A DNA stretch of 64,000 nucleotides from Spinellus fusiger (GCA_025094145.1 JALLLS010000017.1:372001-436000), one strand, 5' to 3'; positions 47,119 to 59,470 are shown, numbered from the stretch's first letter. Translations and numbers: made by a program. The notes: generated by a model not told the origin, from the letters alone.

Positions 47119-48850
47119 CTACTCTTTCAATTCAAAGAACTTTTCAGACACAATGTACTGGTCGTTTGGCTTGTACAGGCGCTTGATGCATGCAATGGTA
47201 GAGGGAATGGTCATGAACATCCAAGCAGCAATGGGCAGTGTTGCATAGTCAAAGATGTTCTTCCATGAGCGGGATTCTTGCTTTGACTTGCGGTAGAGCT
47301 CTCTGTCCATGACCCGATGAAGATGCTCATAGATGGCCAGGGTGGCAAACAGAGGAAAGGGAAGGAACACAGTGATGACCTTGACCATGCTCCACAGTGT
47401 AGAATAGAACTCAGACGTGAGGATAGGATTGTCGGCAGGATCGATCCATTGGAGACTGGGATGAGAAGGAGGAAAGAGGATAAACTGCATGAGAGGCACG
47501 GCAGCAAACATAAGCCATCCTGAGGTGACGGGCACCATGTGGGCCTCCAACACCTTTGTACACATCAGCAGCTTATCAATCCAAAAGGTAGGCGAGGCGT
47601 ACATGGAGCTCTTCTTGGTCAGCTGAGTAGGGAGGACGACGCCATTCACATCCACCGTCATACTCCGCACACCAAAGGCATGACGGAGCGTATAGGCAAC
47701 ATCAGCAACACCATTGTAGTGACGTTTTGCCTGGACAAAGCGGGCGTTCATGTTGGACCAGAAGCCTGGTGTCTGCACATTGGTGAGGTTGATGGGCACA
47801 AAGATGGGACAGCAGCGAGCGAGTCCGTCGGTCTTGAAGAAGCACTTGAGCATCATGTGCATGTCTTCTCCTACAGCATCAGCGTCGGTGTCCCAGAACC
47901 CTACTCTCTCTGCCAGGACCATGGAGAGACTGTAGGTGGAGCAAGGAAAGGCAATGCCGCGGCTGTTGCTGAGACTGGACATGACCATAGCAGACCAGGT
48001 AATGTCTGTCATGCGCACGGCAGCAGGCACATCAAATGCATTCCGAGAGAAGAAGATGGGAGGAGCAAACAGCAGAAAGTAAGGATCGTCTGCCTGGACA
48101 AAGGAGCGCTCGACTTCCTTGACGTACAGCTCAGGAATAGACGAGTCGGAGTCAGACACCGTCAACACCACCTGTCTGCGGTCCACTCCACGCTGCATCA
48201 TCTCTGCACACCCTGCACGGGCAGCATGGGCTAGGTTCGAGCCTTTACCACGCGACTCTCCAGGAATATTGGCGGGATGGACAGTGACGATAAAGTGCAA
48301 GAAGCTGTCTTTGAAGTAAGTGGCCAGGCTCTCTGCTTTGGCGGCGTGTCCCTCCTCTGACTCCTCCATGGCGAGGATAATGATATGGTTTGTGCGTGCT
48401 TGGCTACCATGGTGATAAGTGACTTGCTTTCTTCTTCTTTCTTCTTTTTTCTTCTACCAGTTCTATTTCTTACCTGTGATGGGCGAGTCGCTTGATGGTG
48501 TCTTGCAGGAGAAGTTCAGGCTCAGCATAGTTGGGGATGATAAAGGCGTGGATAAGACTGGAGCGCTCAGACGCCTTGACACTGCTCTCCATGTCTTCCA
48601 GTGCGTCATTATCAAGTGCTTTTGATGTGTCCATGGACCGATTCCACTGTCGGACTGTCTTTTTCATGGTGGTGGCCGTAAGATAGAACTTGAAGATGTG
48701 GTTGACTTGTGTATAGAAGAAGTAGGTGAAGTAGAGAAAGAGAAAGACAAGGTAGAAGCGGGGGATGAGAAGAGGACCCAATGGGAGAAGGAGAATCGAC
48801 CCTATAGCAACCATGGGGGCCACCAACTCAAAGGGGTAGTTGAGAAGCAT
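47119..48850 (-). CDS. Membrane-bound GT2-type glycosyltransferase
   Basis: Exons 48474-48850 and 47119-48403; 553 residues. Two hydrophobic segments near the N-terminus (LVAPMVAIGSILLLPLGPLL and the one after) precede a cytosolic catalytic domain: HAFIIPNYAEPELLLQDTIK, NHIIILAMEE, SRGKGSNLAHAARAG, LTVSDSDSSIPE (DxD), FWDTDADAVGEDMHM (ED), and QAKRHYNG at the place of the QxxRW motif. Four C-terminal hydrophobic stretches follow (e.g. TSGWLMFAAVPLMQFILFP). This is the architecture of family 2 processive enzymes such as chitin, cellulose or hyaluronan synthases, but the sequence is not a chitin synthase. The product is unknown. The Met at 48850 is preferred to 48886 because a TATA box lies 49 nt upstream of it, as at other genes. 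Confidence 0.78.
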
Positions 48851-48898
48851 CTCTTCTGTAACAAGCGAAACAACACAAACCCCCATTCTGTCTTTTCA

Positions 48899-48904
48899 TT
48901 TATA
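48899..48904 (-). promoter_or_regulatory. TATA box of the GT2-type gene
   Basis: TATAAA on the minus strand, 49 nt before the Met at 48850 but only 13 nt before the upstream in-frame Met at 48886, which therefore is unlikely to be the start. Confidence 0.5.
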
Positions 48905-49078
48905 AAGAAATGGGACGCAAAAAAAAGGCTTTTTCTGGTGTGACCCTCTTGGCTGTGACCGTCCTTGTTATCCAGTGCCTGTTATCCAATGGAGAATAAA
49001 ATACCATCCAATCACATGCAAGTGTCTATCTATCTCTATCTATCTATAAAAAAATAAAATAAATAAATAAATAAGATA

Positions 49079-49320
49079 AATAAGATAATGATATATTATA
49101 ATAAGATAATAAGAAGAAGATAATAATAAGAAGAAGATAATAATAAGAAGAAGATAATAATAAGAAGAAGATAATAATAAGAAGAAGATAATAATAAGAA
49201 GAAGATAATAATAATAATAATAAGATAATAATAATAATAAGATAATAATAATAATAAGATAATAATAATAATAAGATAATAATAATAATAAGATAATAAT
49301 AATAAAATAAAATAAAAAGG
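49079..49320. repeat. A/T-purine microsatellite array
   Basis: GAAGATAATAATAA units at 49096-49206, then (AATAATAATAAGAT) units to about 49305, ending in a G-run. On the minus strand it is open in all frames, producing spurious Tyr/Ile/Leu-rich frames. Confidence 0.9.
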
Positions 49321-49738
49321 GGGGAGAAGGAGGGGGGGGGGAGCAATAGAAATAGTAAAATAGTAAAATAGTAAAATAGTAAAATAGGAAATGAAACAGT
49401 AAAATAGGAAATGAAATAGCAAATAGAAAATGAAATGGCAAATAGAAAATGAAATGGCAAAATAGCCAGTAACAAATAAGGATGAGTCAATAGCCAATAG
49501 AACACCGGACATGGCATGACGTCCCTTTGTGTGGATACCATGGCGTCATTCTTAGGGGAGAAGCACCTGGAATAGCACGTGATGGCATGGGACAGTGCTT
49601 CTCGTACAGTGTGCAGTATGTGCAGTGGTGAAGGAGTGTCTGTTGTGTCGACCTGTTTTCTTTATTTTCTTTATTTCCTTTTCCTATTTCCTTTTCCTAT
49701 TTCATTTCCTATTTTACTGTTTTACTATTTTCCGTGTC
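49321..49738. other. Spacer 5' of the Cdc25-like gene
   Basis: AGTAAAATAGTAAAATAG and AAATAGAAAATGAAATGGC repeats to about 49460, then ordinary DNA, and TTCCTATTTCC units just before the start codon. Some TTCCTATTT units are complementary to the GAAATAGGAAA-type units upstream. Confidence 0.6.
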
Positions 49739-50265
49739 ATGTCTGTCCAGTACATTGAGGCAGACACGTTGGCAGAGATGATCAAAAACAAACAACGAGA
49801 CTTTCTTATCGTGGATGTGCGTGACACTGATTATGCAGTAAGGCTGGGGTTCTTCTGGATAAACTCATGACTAGGGAGGACATATTACGGGTGCCGTGAA
49901 CATCCCTGCTCACACAATAATAGACAGGGCTCATGAGCTGGTGGTAGAGTATGAACAAGTGCCACTGATGGTCTTCCACTGTGCTCTTTCCCAAGTGAGA
50001 GGCAAGTTGCTATAGAGACCAGAACACATCCCTAGACTATCTATGTGTATCTATGGATGGATGGACTGTTGGATTGATATACAACATACACACCTTAGGA
50101 CCCAAGTCAGCAAGGATCTACAACGAAGCAAAACAACACCTTCGACCCAACTCTTCCCAGCAAGTCAAAGTACTAAGATATGGATTCGAGGGTTGGCTAT
50201 CCAAACACCATCAGGACGGTTTAATAGAAGACTACGATCCTGCTGTATGGGCATGGACAATGTAA
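49739..50265 (+). CDS. Small Cdc25-like rhodanese-fold phosphatase (Ych1/Ibp1 type)
   Basis: Exons 49739-49837, 49875-50001, 50099-50265; 130 residues, the family length. YIEADTLAEMI and DFLIVDVRDTDYA start the rhodanese fold, GGHITGAVNIPAH is the CH2A-like segment, and FHCALSQVRGPKSA is the CX5R active loop with the RGP ending of Cdc25/Acr2 relatives. Relatives are S. cerevisiae Ych1 and S. pombe Ibp1, which have phosphatase activity in vitro and no firmly known substrate. Intron 2 has a GC donor (AGAG, then GCAAGT, at 50002); using the nearby GT instead breaks the frame. It is convergent with the carrier gene, 96 bp apart. Confidence 0.88.
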
Positions 50266-50303
50266 TTCATTTATTGGGCCCATCCTCCTCCTTCACTACA
50301 AAT

Positions 50304-50364
50304 ACAGAATACTTTACAGAATACTCTACAGAATACTCTACAGAATACTCTACAGAATACTCTA
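50304..50364. repeat. 12-bp tandem repeat overlapping the carrier gene stop codon
   Basis: About five copies of ACAGAATACTCT between the two convergent genes. The last copy supplies the stop codon of the carrier gene (CTA at 50362-50364 on the plus strand). Confidence 0.85.
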
Positions 50365-51626
50365 GGTTGCGTGGTCCTTGAACCACTGCGACATGTTCTC
50401 ATACACAAGAAAGGTAATGCAAGTGCCAGGAAGCACCCGAAGAACATTCGGTGCCAGGCCCTTGTAGAATCCATTGTAGCCTTCCAAAGCATGGATCTTC
50501 TTTACACAGTCCACCACACTCTTGTAGGCATCTCTTGTCTCTCGGTTCTATTGTAGTGTAGTGTATATTTTTATTATTATGATGATGATTGTTATTATGA
50601 TTGTTATTATGATTGTTATTGGGGAACAGGAGGAATGAATAAACACCTTTCTTCCCACCCATCGATCTTACCTGAAGACGGCTTCTCAGGACTTGGTATG
50701 GGTAGGTGGCGACAGTGGCCACCACCTTGGAAGACCCTGCCATCAGGAGGTACTCTGTGTTGCTGAGCTTGGTCTCTTTTCCCTTGCACTTCTTCATCTC
50801 CTCATAAGCCATGAACTGCAGTGCACCATGAGACACGCCCAACAGACCAGGGACAAGGCCACGGTACAGCCCACGCCATCCTTCTTCGCGTGCCAGTCGC
50901 TGCAGCCCGTCCCATAGGCCTCGGTAGGCCTCGGGAGACGTATGAGTGGTAGTGCACATTCGTGTTTTGACCACCCAGAGTGGATTTGTCATGACTGCAG
51001 TAACTGCACCTGCTGCTGCAGAGGCACACAGATGTTGCCAGGCTGCCAGTGTGTCTCTCTCTTCTGTGCGGAGTGCCTGCTTGATCTGACTGTACCTATA
51101 GAAAGGGAAGAGAGGGAAAGAGGGGTGGGTATGGGTGTGGGTGTGGGTTGACAGGAGAGGGCTTACCACCAAAAGTACAGACCCCAACTAGCAGTAGCTC
51201 CTGCCATGTTGGGAGTGACGCCTCGGTACAGGCCATGGACCAGGCCTTCGTGCACCAAGATACTGCGGAAGGTCTTGAAGGTGCCTCCTAGCAAGGGAAT
51301 ACCGGGCTTCTGGGTTGTGTTCACTTGTACTCTATCAGTACAGGAAACACGCACAAGTCTATTTACCTTGGAAGCGTATTTTGATCAGGTCCAATGGATG
51401 AAGTATCAATGTAGACACCATGCCTGCACTGAACCCAGCCATGGCCTGGTCCTGTTGCATGCATGAGGAAGGAAGAGGAGGAAAGGGGGTTAGTAGGACC
51501 CATACACACACACACAGAATAGACACACAGAATAGACACACACACATATGAGGTCATCTAAGAGTGCTTAGAAGGTGCTTAGAAGAGGCATACCATATGA
51601 GGAGAAATGGTGAATGACTTTGTCAT
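50362..51626 (-). CDS. flx1: Mitochondrial FAD/folate carrier (Flx1/SLC25A32 type)
   Basis: Five exons from the start: 51594-51626, 51367-51451, 51167-51329, 50672-51095, 50362-50547; 296 residues. Three mitochondrial carrier repeats with HPLDLIKIRFQ, NPLWVVKTRM and YPYQVLRSRLQ. The tryptophan in NPLW and the YPYQV motif of repeat 3 are typical of the FAD/folate branch, as are SHGALQFMAYEEMKK and the ending CITFLVYENMSQW. It moves FAD (and possibly folate) across the mitochondrial inner membrane. The acceptor before exon 3 is GATAGAG, chosen by phase. Intron 4 carries a TTATGATTG repeat. Confidence 0.93.
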
Positions 51627-53410
51627 GACAGCTCAATAGACAGACGCAGACACACACCTCAGTCAACGATAAGAGTGACTGCTTATGTGTGACAGGACTG
51701 TGAAGAAAGAGAGAGGAAAAGGGGCAGTGGTAGTTATCCAATGGGATGGGTGGATACAGTTGTTCCTGAATGGCGGAATTGAAATAGAGTCCTCTGTTGT
51801 ATTCTTGGGCTGTGTTTGAAAATCAGTGTCTAAACAGGGAGAACTGTGGGTAAACTATGAGCATTACGCATGAGTTTCACAGTGTAGGATCCAATAAAAT
51901 GTCTATAAATTGCCTACGGTTGTCTCATCAGCACACATCCAGTCCAATGAAATACCCGCCAGTCATTGTTATCAGTGGTCTGTTATTGTTCCTACTGCTG
52001 TCAGTGCTGCCAGTGTTGTTGGTATTGCTAGTGCTGCTGTTAGTTGTAGTATAAAAAGGGCCTTTTTTTGTCTCTCTTTTTTGTCTCTTTTCTTTCTTTC
52101 TTTATAGGCTTAGTAACTGAAAAAGGCAAAGAAAAGACACGTTGAATCCTTGGGATCTGACTTTTCTTCTTTTGAAATATTGGTCTATCAGTTCCCGTGT
52201 ATTAGGTGGACAGTTGTGCTATCTGGCTTTGAATTATTCTACCAACTCACCATGATTTGCAGAGAACATCAGTAAGATTGGACAGGTAGATGAAATATGA
52301 TTGGCTAATAGTAGGACAGGACAAAGGACACATACAGCTACTATTGTACCTCATCAATACAACGGAGACTCAATCTCACAGACCGTCTGTGTTGCAGAGA
52401 GACTATTCTTCTTGCCAGACAAACAACTCCTCTCTCTTTTCTGATCTCCCATGCATCCATAGAGCGGGTATAGTATTCAAGACAGAGAACAAGAGCGGCA
52501 GTCTATAGGCAGGATTGTTTTATGTTTTATGAGTAGTAGTATTAGTAGTAGTATTAGTATTATTATTAGTAGTAGTATTAGTATTATTATTAGTAGTATT
52601 ATTATTAGTATTATTATTAGTAGTAGTATTATTAGTATTATTAGTAGTAGTATTATTAGTATTAGTATTACTCTTATTATTATTACTCTTATTATTATTC
52701 AGTGCACCTGCTCTGTAACAAGAGGAAAGCCAAAGATGCACATTTGAATGGAGTCCACCTTATTGTGCATAATCTCTACTCCTCTTGTTAAACACTCTAG
52801 CTATGTGGGGTCATTTGTAAATGAGTAGTGAGATAATACTACTCTATTTGACACTTATAGGTGATGGAATAGCCGCAGATAGCTGTTTTGTACGAGAAGG
52901 AAAGAACATCCGATAATGAACAAGCACAGTAAATTATCTTGCATACAAAACACAAGATGTATTCAGTGACGCTACTTCCATGTGTGTGTCCTACTATCGA
53001 CTATCTTTGTCATGGAAACATCTATCATTTTCTGTGTCTTTTCTGTGTCTTTTTCTGTGTCTTTTTCTGTGTCTTTTCTCTCTCTCTCTCTTCTTTTCTT
53101 TTTTATCTCTCACATACAAAATACAGTGGCAGTTCTCCTTGGTTTTATTCTTGGAGAAGAACCTACATCACAGATCGATGGACCAACAATAAAGTTGAAT
53201 GGCCGAGACAGAAGAAAAAAAAAAGAGTATATGTGTGGGTGTTGGACCCATGGCTCCATTTGAATCTGGAGGCACCCCCCTCCTATGAAATTAGTAGACT
53301 TCATTCTATTGGAGGAGGTAATAAACGTAGGAGCTTTGAGTGGGCTGGTGACAAAAGAGGTGTGGATAGGTGGAGGGATGCTTATAGGAGACTATTGCTA
53401 TTGTCATGAT
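51627..53410. other. Gene-poor stretch left of element C
   Basis: No exon chain found. Contains the carrier promoter, an (AGTAGT/ATTATT) trinucleotide array at 52529-52700, and TTTTCTGTGTC repeats at 53030-53080. Short frames at 51857 and 52939 have no support. Confidence 0.5.
52529..52700. repeat. AGT/ATT trinucleotide array
   Basis: About 170 bp of interspersed TAGTAG and TATTAT triplets; open on both strands as Ser/Ile or Asn/Thr runs, which are not genes. Confidence 0.9.
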
Positions 53411-53412
53411 TA

Positions 53413-54608
53413 CACACCTAAAGATTTTTGGGATATAAAAGTAAATATAGGGACAATAAAATATCACTACTTTTATGATTGGCTGATATGTTTAAAAAAG
53501 GTATTTTCGCTGTCTAAATGAACTATTTCAAACTCTGTCTGCCTATTCTAGCAATAACTACACTATTTTCTGAGAATAGTGGTACATTTTTGAGGAATAA
53601 AAGAGTATAGAAATGTAGTATGGTTCAGAAAAGACTTGGCTGTATCTTGATGTAGTGTAGCGATAACTACACCGGATTCTTTTTTTTCTTTTTTTCTTTT
53701 TTATGTTTTGGTGGGTTGGCTACTATTAGCTAGCTGTTTGTCTGATTGTTGGAGATATATGTCCTGACAGGAATAACCCGGCTTCTATTCAATATCAGTG
53801 ATTGAGCCTTTTTACTGTTACAATCTTTAGAGCAGGCTCCATGAAGAAAAGATAAAAGACGAGTTGACCTTTTTTCTTTTTATACTATTTCTGTTTTATG
53901 GCTGGTTTTCACATAGCATTGATTCAATCCGTGATATAAAAACTAAGTTGTGCTAAAGCATAAAGCCTGTATATCTATCAATGGAAATTGTGAATATTAT
54001 GGGCTTTCTATGCACATATACAGTCCCATACAATAAGTGAGTGGACAGAATTATTATTATTATTATTATTATTATTATTTTGAGAAATAGAGATATATCT
54101 ATCAGTACAAGATGTTCATAATAAAAGGTTCATGGAATAACACAAGATTTAGAGTAGATGTTCTTTAACTGATTTTCTACATTCTCATTATAAAGAGACT
54201 GCTCAGTGCTTTGTAACAGAGTCTTTATTTTTAATCACTCTAGTCCCTTTATCATTGCCCATAACTGTCTATGGTGTCTAGGGTGTCTAAGGTATACTTC
54301 CAAGCATAGTGATCTATCTCCCAAGGATAAAGAACAAGGCCTTTTAGGGTATAAATTCTATTGCTATGAGAGAACACATTTAGGCAGTAGCTATAGTCAT
54401 AATATACTATTACAATAAACAATTTTATCCACCAACAATCTATTTTATTGATAATACAATTTGATAGTGTGATATCCATAAAAGGAAACAATTATTTGGA
54501 TATCCTCAAACCTTTTGATTTTAAACACAATTCCATAGAAGAGAATAATCCACATTCTTTAAACGGATGATTGTATTGCCTATTAAAGGCTAGAATAATC
54601 TTTGGGTG
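53413..54608. mobile_element. Element C: degenerate member of the A/B family
   Basis: The left end CACACCTAAAGATTTTTGGG follows ATTA, and the right end TCTTTGGGTG is followed by ATTA. About 54271-54478 closely matches 29934-30130 of element B, and the last 90 bp match the right ends of A and B (AAACCTTTTGATTTTAAACA, then TCCATA and a TTAAAGGC block). No Fanzor sequence is visible, so C looks like a short non-autonomous or strongly deleted copy. It contains an (ATT) run at 54049-54080. Confidence 0.65.
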
Positions 54609-55554
54609 ATTAGTAAATGACATTATTTAACGTTCAAGAGTATAATTTCATAGTATGGATAGTACTCAATTCCTTATTCTGTGTATTTCCAACACCGCAT
54701 GGTAGAAAAAGACTCTTTTATCCAGGCTAATCCTCTTATTGATGGCTGAATAATCTATTTTTTTTTTGGAACTGAGATTACGGTCCATCTATCATGTGGT
54801 TCTATTCTATTTGTCATGAATGGCCCCTGTTCTGTTGGCTTCTTGTTTATACTATGGACATCAACAACAGAGCATTGAATTGGAGGGAGCATTGGTAGGA
54901 GAGCCATAGGTGCCATGAGAAACAATAGGCCATTCATCCATTGGAGGACTTTTATGAGATGGGAAGAATGAAGAAGCAAAACAAAGACATGGCTGCTGTC
55001 TTTTGTTGAGTCTTATCAGAAACAAAGAAATCAAGAGATTAAAATGGCGTGAATTTCATAATAATTGAATCCAAATGAATATCTATCTATAGGTCTGCAA
55101 AATCATCTCATTGTAGATGATGATAAAACCTTACGAATAGTAACCGCCATTGGCCAATCCCATGGGTCTGAGACGCCAACACCTCATGAATGATCGGCAG
55201 GTATGTTTATTTCTACCGAATTTCAAGCCATAGTAAAAAGATACATTCATGGCAAACCATCCCAACTATCAGCCACTTATACTCTACAAGAACACTAATC
55301 ACACGAATCACACGAATCTTTCCATCTGTACTTGTCTTGGATTCTGCACTTGTCCATGGCTGGAGGGCTAGTGTCTGTGCTTTTGTGTGTCCCTTTTGTC
55401 ACAGATGGCTGGAGGGCTATCTATTTTCCGCCCTTTTCCACCCACCCCTTTTGTCATGAATTCCTCCGTACATGCCGTTGCCGATGTGTCTTGAAATTTG
55501 TGAGGGAGATTATTCGTTTGAACTCTGATTTATGGTGCATTTTCTCTTTATTAC

Positions 55555-55680
55555 TGCTGTTGTTATTCTTGCTGTTATTCTTGTTGTTATTCTTGTTGTT
55601 ATTACTATTCTTATTACTATTCTTATTACTATTCTTATTACTATTCTTATTACTATTCTTATTACTATTCTTATTCGTGT
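55555..55680. repeat. TTATTACTATTC minisatellite
   Basis: GTTATTCTT units followed by about eight 12-bp TTATTACTATTC units. Confidence 0.9.
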
Positions 55681-56624
55681 TTTGTTTCATTTCTTAGTGT
55701 CCTTACTACAGTCTCCTATTCTTTTTCTCTTTTATTACATATAGATCAGATCAGATTAGATTTAAAACAAAAACAAAACATTTGTATTATGTTTTCTCGG
55801 CTTCAAAAATACTGATATCTCTCTTTTAGACCTAGTTTAGTCTTATTCCTCGTGCCAACACTATTTTTTTTTGGTAGGATACATCCAACTTTTACCCAGA
55901 TAATTTCTATGTTTAAGAATGAACATACGCATGAGCTGCCACGAGAAACGCCCATTATTTATTATGCCATGACACTATGAGATATATAACACACACACAC
56001 ACATACACATACACACACACACAAATATGGATATCTTCTTGGCACTACTCTTTCTACCATGACCCCTCTCTAGCATGTGTCCATTCAATGGTAACTACAG
56101 ATGGACAAGCAGACACTCCAATGTAAGCTGTAGTGTTATCATTCTTACTCTTCTTCCTCTTTAAAACTCTACTACTATTCCAATCCATGGTGATCATAGG
56201 GTTTGCTTACAAAGTAATTTGAAACCGTTACTAAATGTTAAACGACTTATCTGACTTGCATGAGAACACGTTTTTTTGCCCATACATTCTCTATATAATA
56301 AATATAAAAAGTGTATTACATAGAGTCAGTCATACTAACACTAAAAGGAGAAATAAGATTTTGATGAGTCAACACTAGTGCTGAGTAAGAAGAGGAGGAG
56401 GATAGCCTCATCTGTCATTGATACTTCTTTCATCCCTCCCCCCCCTTTTTCCTTTTCCTCTTGTTCTCTTCACATAGAAAGGCCTAAAACAAGAGACAAG
56501 GTATTTCATCTTATAGGTGAATCAGGGCAGATGTCTCACTGTGGTTCAAATACACAAAGTGCATGTATTTATAAATATATCTCCTATCCTTACTGTTGGT
56601 TATTTATCCCAATCAGAATCGCAT

Positions 56625-56815
56625 GGATTACAAATACAAATATAAAAATAAAAATAAAAATAAAAATAAGAAAATAAAAATAACAATAATAACAGTTATA
56701 ATATTAATAACAATAATAACAATAATAACAATAATAACAATAATAACAATAATAACAATAACAACAATAACAATAACAGTTATAACACCACCACCACCAA
56801 CAACAACAACAATAA
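56625..56815. repeat. AAATA and AATAACAAT arrays
   Basis: AAAATA hexamers, then AATAATAAC units, then CACCAC and AACAAC triplets. Confidence 0.9.
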
Positions 56816-58598
56816 AGAGAGGGTTCAGCTGTAGAGTAGATTCTAAATCGCATCCTTCTTTCCTTGTTACAGAAATAATACATACATGTTTCTGCAGCTT
56901 AGATTACATTTTACAGTGTCCATGGTGTTGTGCCATCTTAACTACCAAAAGTAGACTGTCCACTACATCAAGAAGATACCTATCCATACATCCTCTTGAC
57001 AAGAAAATCCACCATGTTATAACGTCATGAACAGTATTGGTAACAGGTAACAAACAAACAGCACTACAGAATAAGCCCACATGTCCTCTCCTTCCATCTC
57101 TTGAAATCATAGAACATACAAGAACTGTAGGGTCAAGCTGTATAGGTTGGATTCAGTTTAGAATATGAAATGTTAGCTGCCAATAGGGCAATGAGGTCAA
57201 ATACTATATAAATGCTATGTTGATCATGGAGAGAAGACTCTACAAATCTGTCCTTTAGAAGACAACTGCCCATTTGACATACACCACACCACACACACAC
57301 TGCTTGATTTGCTTTAGAGTCAATAGCAAACCCACTCCAAATCACATACAATTCAACAATAGGAATATTTTATTCTTTAGCTTCAAATAGTATGTTGATC
57401 AATACTTTCTATTCAATGGAACAGCCTACCTATAAGAAACAGTAAGTACAATTATTCATTACAATGAGGTAAAAAGAAGGGAGTCTTCAGAGAACAACAT
57501 CAATCAGCACATTTCACATTGTGAAACTTAGACGGCTCTTCCTATTTTTTGATGTGTCTGTTTTTTTCATCCTTTTACAACCTTCTTTTTCTTTTTATTT
57601 ATAAGAGAAAAGCAAAACCTACCTGATGTAGAAGAGACAGCAAAAGAATCGAATAGCATTGGAATAGCAGAAGCATCAGACATCCAAGGAAGTGTTATTG
57701 CTGACAATGAGAGGAGCTACTACAAAGTTTAAGCTTACGCCGTCACAGTGGTTCGCCCACAACGAAGTCTCTTCCAGAGGAAACTGCGAACACGGGATTA
57801 CATCATCATATGCAACTTTATTCACAATGAACTGTGGATGGCTGAACATTCTTCATTGAACAGTTTAGAAGAGACATACTCTTTTTAAAACTCTGATCTT
57901 TGAATATTCTAGAGTGGATTACAGTTAGCTTGGTATGCTTTATCAATGAGGGTGATAGAGTAGGTAAAAGGGTATTATTTGGGATGAGTCAGGAATATAT
58001 ACTGGCAAGTATCAACTGCACTCAGCGAAGCACAGCGGTTTATTTCCCCATGGTCGATAAGATAAATGAAGACAAATGGGTTTTCATCATTCCCATTCCA
58101 AAAATAGAGAGAAAGAGAGAATAATAATAATAATAGTTAAAAAATGGCTTACCAAACAATCCAAAGTGGGAAGAAAGTAAAGTGAGGCATTGGGAACACC
58201 GTTGTTATTATTTATACCACCACTGAAAATTTTTAATGTGTGACTTTCTATTTTGTGGTGTAGATGGATAATGAAATAGAAAAGGAGTCACGGTGTAGTG
58301 TCTGCCTGCCATCAGGTCTACTGGCCCAAATAAGAATAAGAATAAGAATAAGAATAAAAAACCATGGAAGGGACAAGGAGAAATAGACCAATACGGATCG
58401 AGTGAATTTTATTATTTTATACTTGAACTGTGATAGTATTTTATTGATACTATCGAATGAAATCATGAGAAAAGAAATCAGTATCTACCATGAAGAAATA
58501 GACAGAAAAGACCTGTTTCCGACATGTAAAGAATAAAGAATCTCCTGTTTGCTATGTAGAATAGCTTGGAGTTTGTTTATTAAATGTTGAATTTATAA

Positions 58599-58651
58599 CC
58601 AATAAAGCACAATAAAGCACAATAAAGCACAATAAAGCACAATAAAGCACA
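58599..58651 (-). repeat. 10-bp AATAAAGCAC tandem repeat
   Basis: Five perfect copies of AATAAAGCAC (58602-58651). Confidence 0.9.
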
Positions 58652-59009
58652 ATTTGATTAGCAAAATGGTGAATGCCTTATACATTAGGAAGAAATGTTT
58701 TACTGGTAAAAAAAGATAAAATAGATTGCTTTTAACCTCACTGTAAACTAGATCACAGGATGGCATGGTTGAAATAAAGGCACTGAGGTCACAGTCCATC
58801 AATTTACCAACCTATGGATGGGAAAACAAAAGTAAAAATAGACACACTTATACTCTCTTTCTTGGAAAAGCATTCCTTCTAAATGGGCAAAGTAGGAGAT
58901 GACTACATTTAGCCTTCATTCTATGCTGATGATGTGTATTGATCACTTATAATAAATACAGTCAGGAAGACACGCTCTGAGTTCTCAGTTGCCTAGTGGT
59001 ATTGAAAAG

Positions 59010-59430
59010 ATGTCACCCAGTGCATGTAGCATAGCAAAACAGATAAGAGAGCTAGACTGCAAGATGGAAGTGATCAAGCAAGCCAAGAAGGATCAAGATG
59101 AAGTAAACACCTTTTTTATGATGATGCTGGCTGTGTTTTACTCACTCAGATGGCTGAACAATAGAACAAGACGTATGAACTACAAGTGTTAATAGAAGAA
59201 TGGCGTACAGTAGCCCAGGTACGCCTGTCTTTCCATTTTCCTCCTGAATAATATATATAAAATAATAGGAAGTGATTCAAGCCCTCTACAATAAAGCTGA
59301 AAACCAAGAATCCTTTTATGAAGCAAGAGGTGTAGAAGACAGCATCAAAAGCCTAGGTCAGCTTATCTCTGCCTTACGATTAGATCCTGATCTTGTCCAT
59401 TATTATGAGAAAACAGATAGCTTTTATTAA
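59010..59430 (+). CDS. Sfr1/Mei5-like recombination mediator subunit
   Basis: Exons 59010-59102, 59165-59218, 59269-59430, all phase 0; 102 residues. A helix (IAKQIRELDCKMEVIKQAKK) is followed by LQVLIEEWRTVAQEVIQALY and a C-terminus with LGQLISALRLDPDLVHYYEK and TDSFY. This is the C-terminal domain of Sfr1/Mei5 (coiled coil, E-x-W-R, then the I-D-P-x-L-x-x-Y end), the partner of Swi5 in loading Rad51/Dmc1. Family proteins are longer; a CCTAG acceptor-like site just before the start codon means an upstream exon may be missing. The 3' end lies 40 bp from the end of the DIS3L gene. Confidence 0.65.
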
Positions 59431-59470
59431 TAGTAGCAATGGAAAAGTACATGTGTATTCTTCCACCCTC

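Larger units (their letters stand above)
54609..59009. other. Gene-poor, microsatellite-rich stretch
   Basis: No gene could be supported in 4.4 kb. It holds a TTATTACTATTC array (about 55555-55680), (CA) runs at 55990, an AAATA/ATAACA array (56625-56815), AATAAGAATAAG at 58330-58365 and an AATAAAGCAC array of five units (58600-58650). Several short frames lack start codons or splice partners. Undetected fast-evolving genes are possible. Confidence 0.45.

Noticed and set aside
47539..48234. 231-codon plus-strand open frame
   Set aside because: Antisense shadow of the GT2-type gene, rich in His and Gly without domain features.
49040..49541. Three overlapping minus-strand frames of 133-165 codons rich in Tyr, Ile and Leu
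   Set aside because: Translation of the GAAGATAATAATAA and AATAAG microsatellites; no start context, no non-repeat sequence.
56530..56560. tRNA B-box-like GGTTCAAATAC
   Set aside because: No matching A box, acceptor stem or anticodon arm around it; a similar GGTTCGAGCC at 48231 lies in coding sequence.
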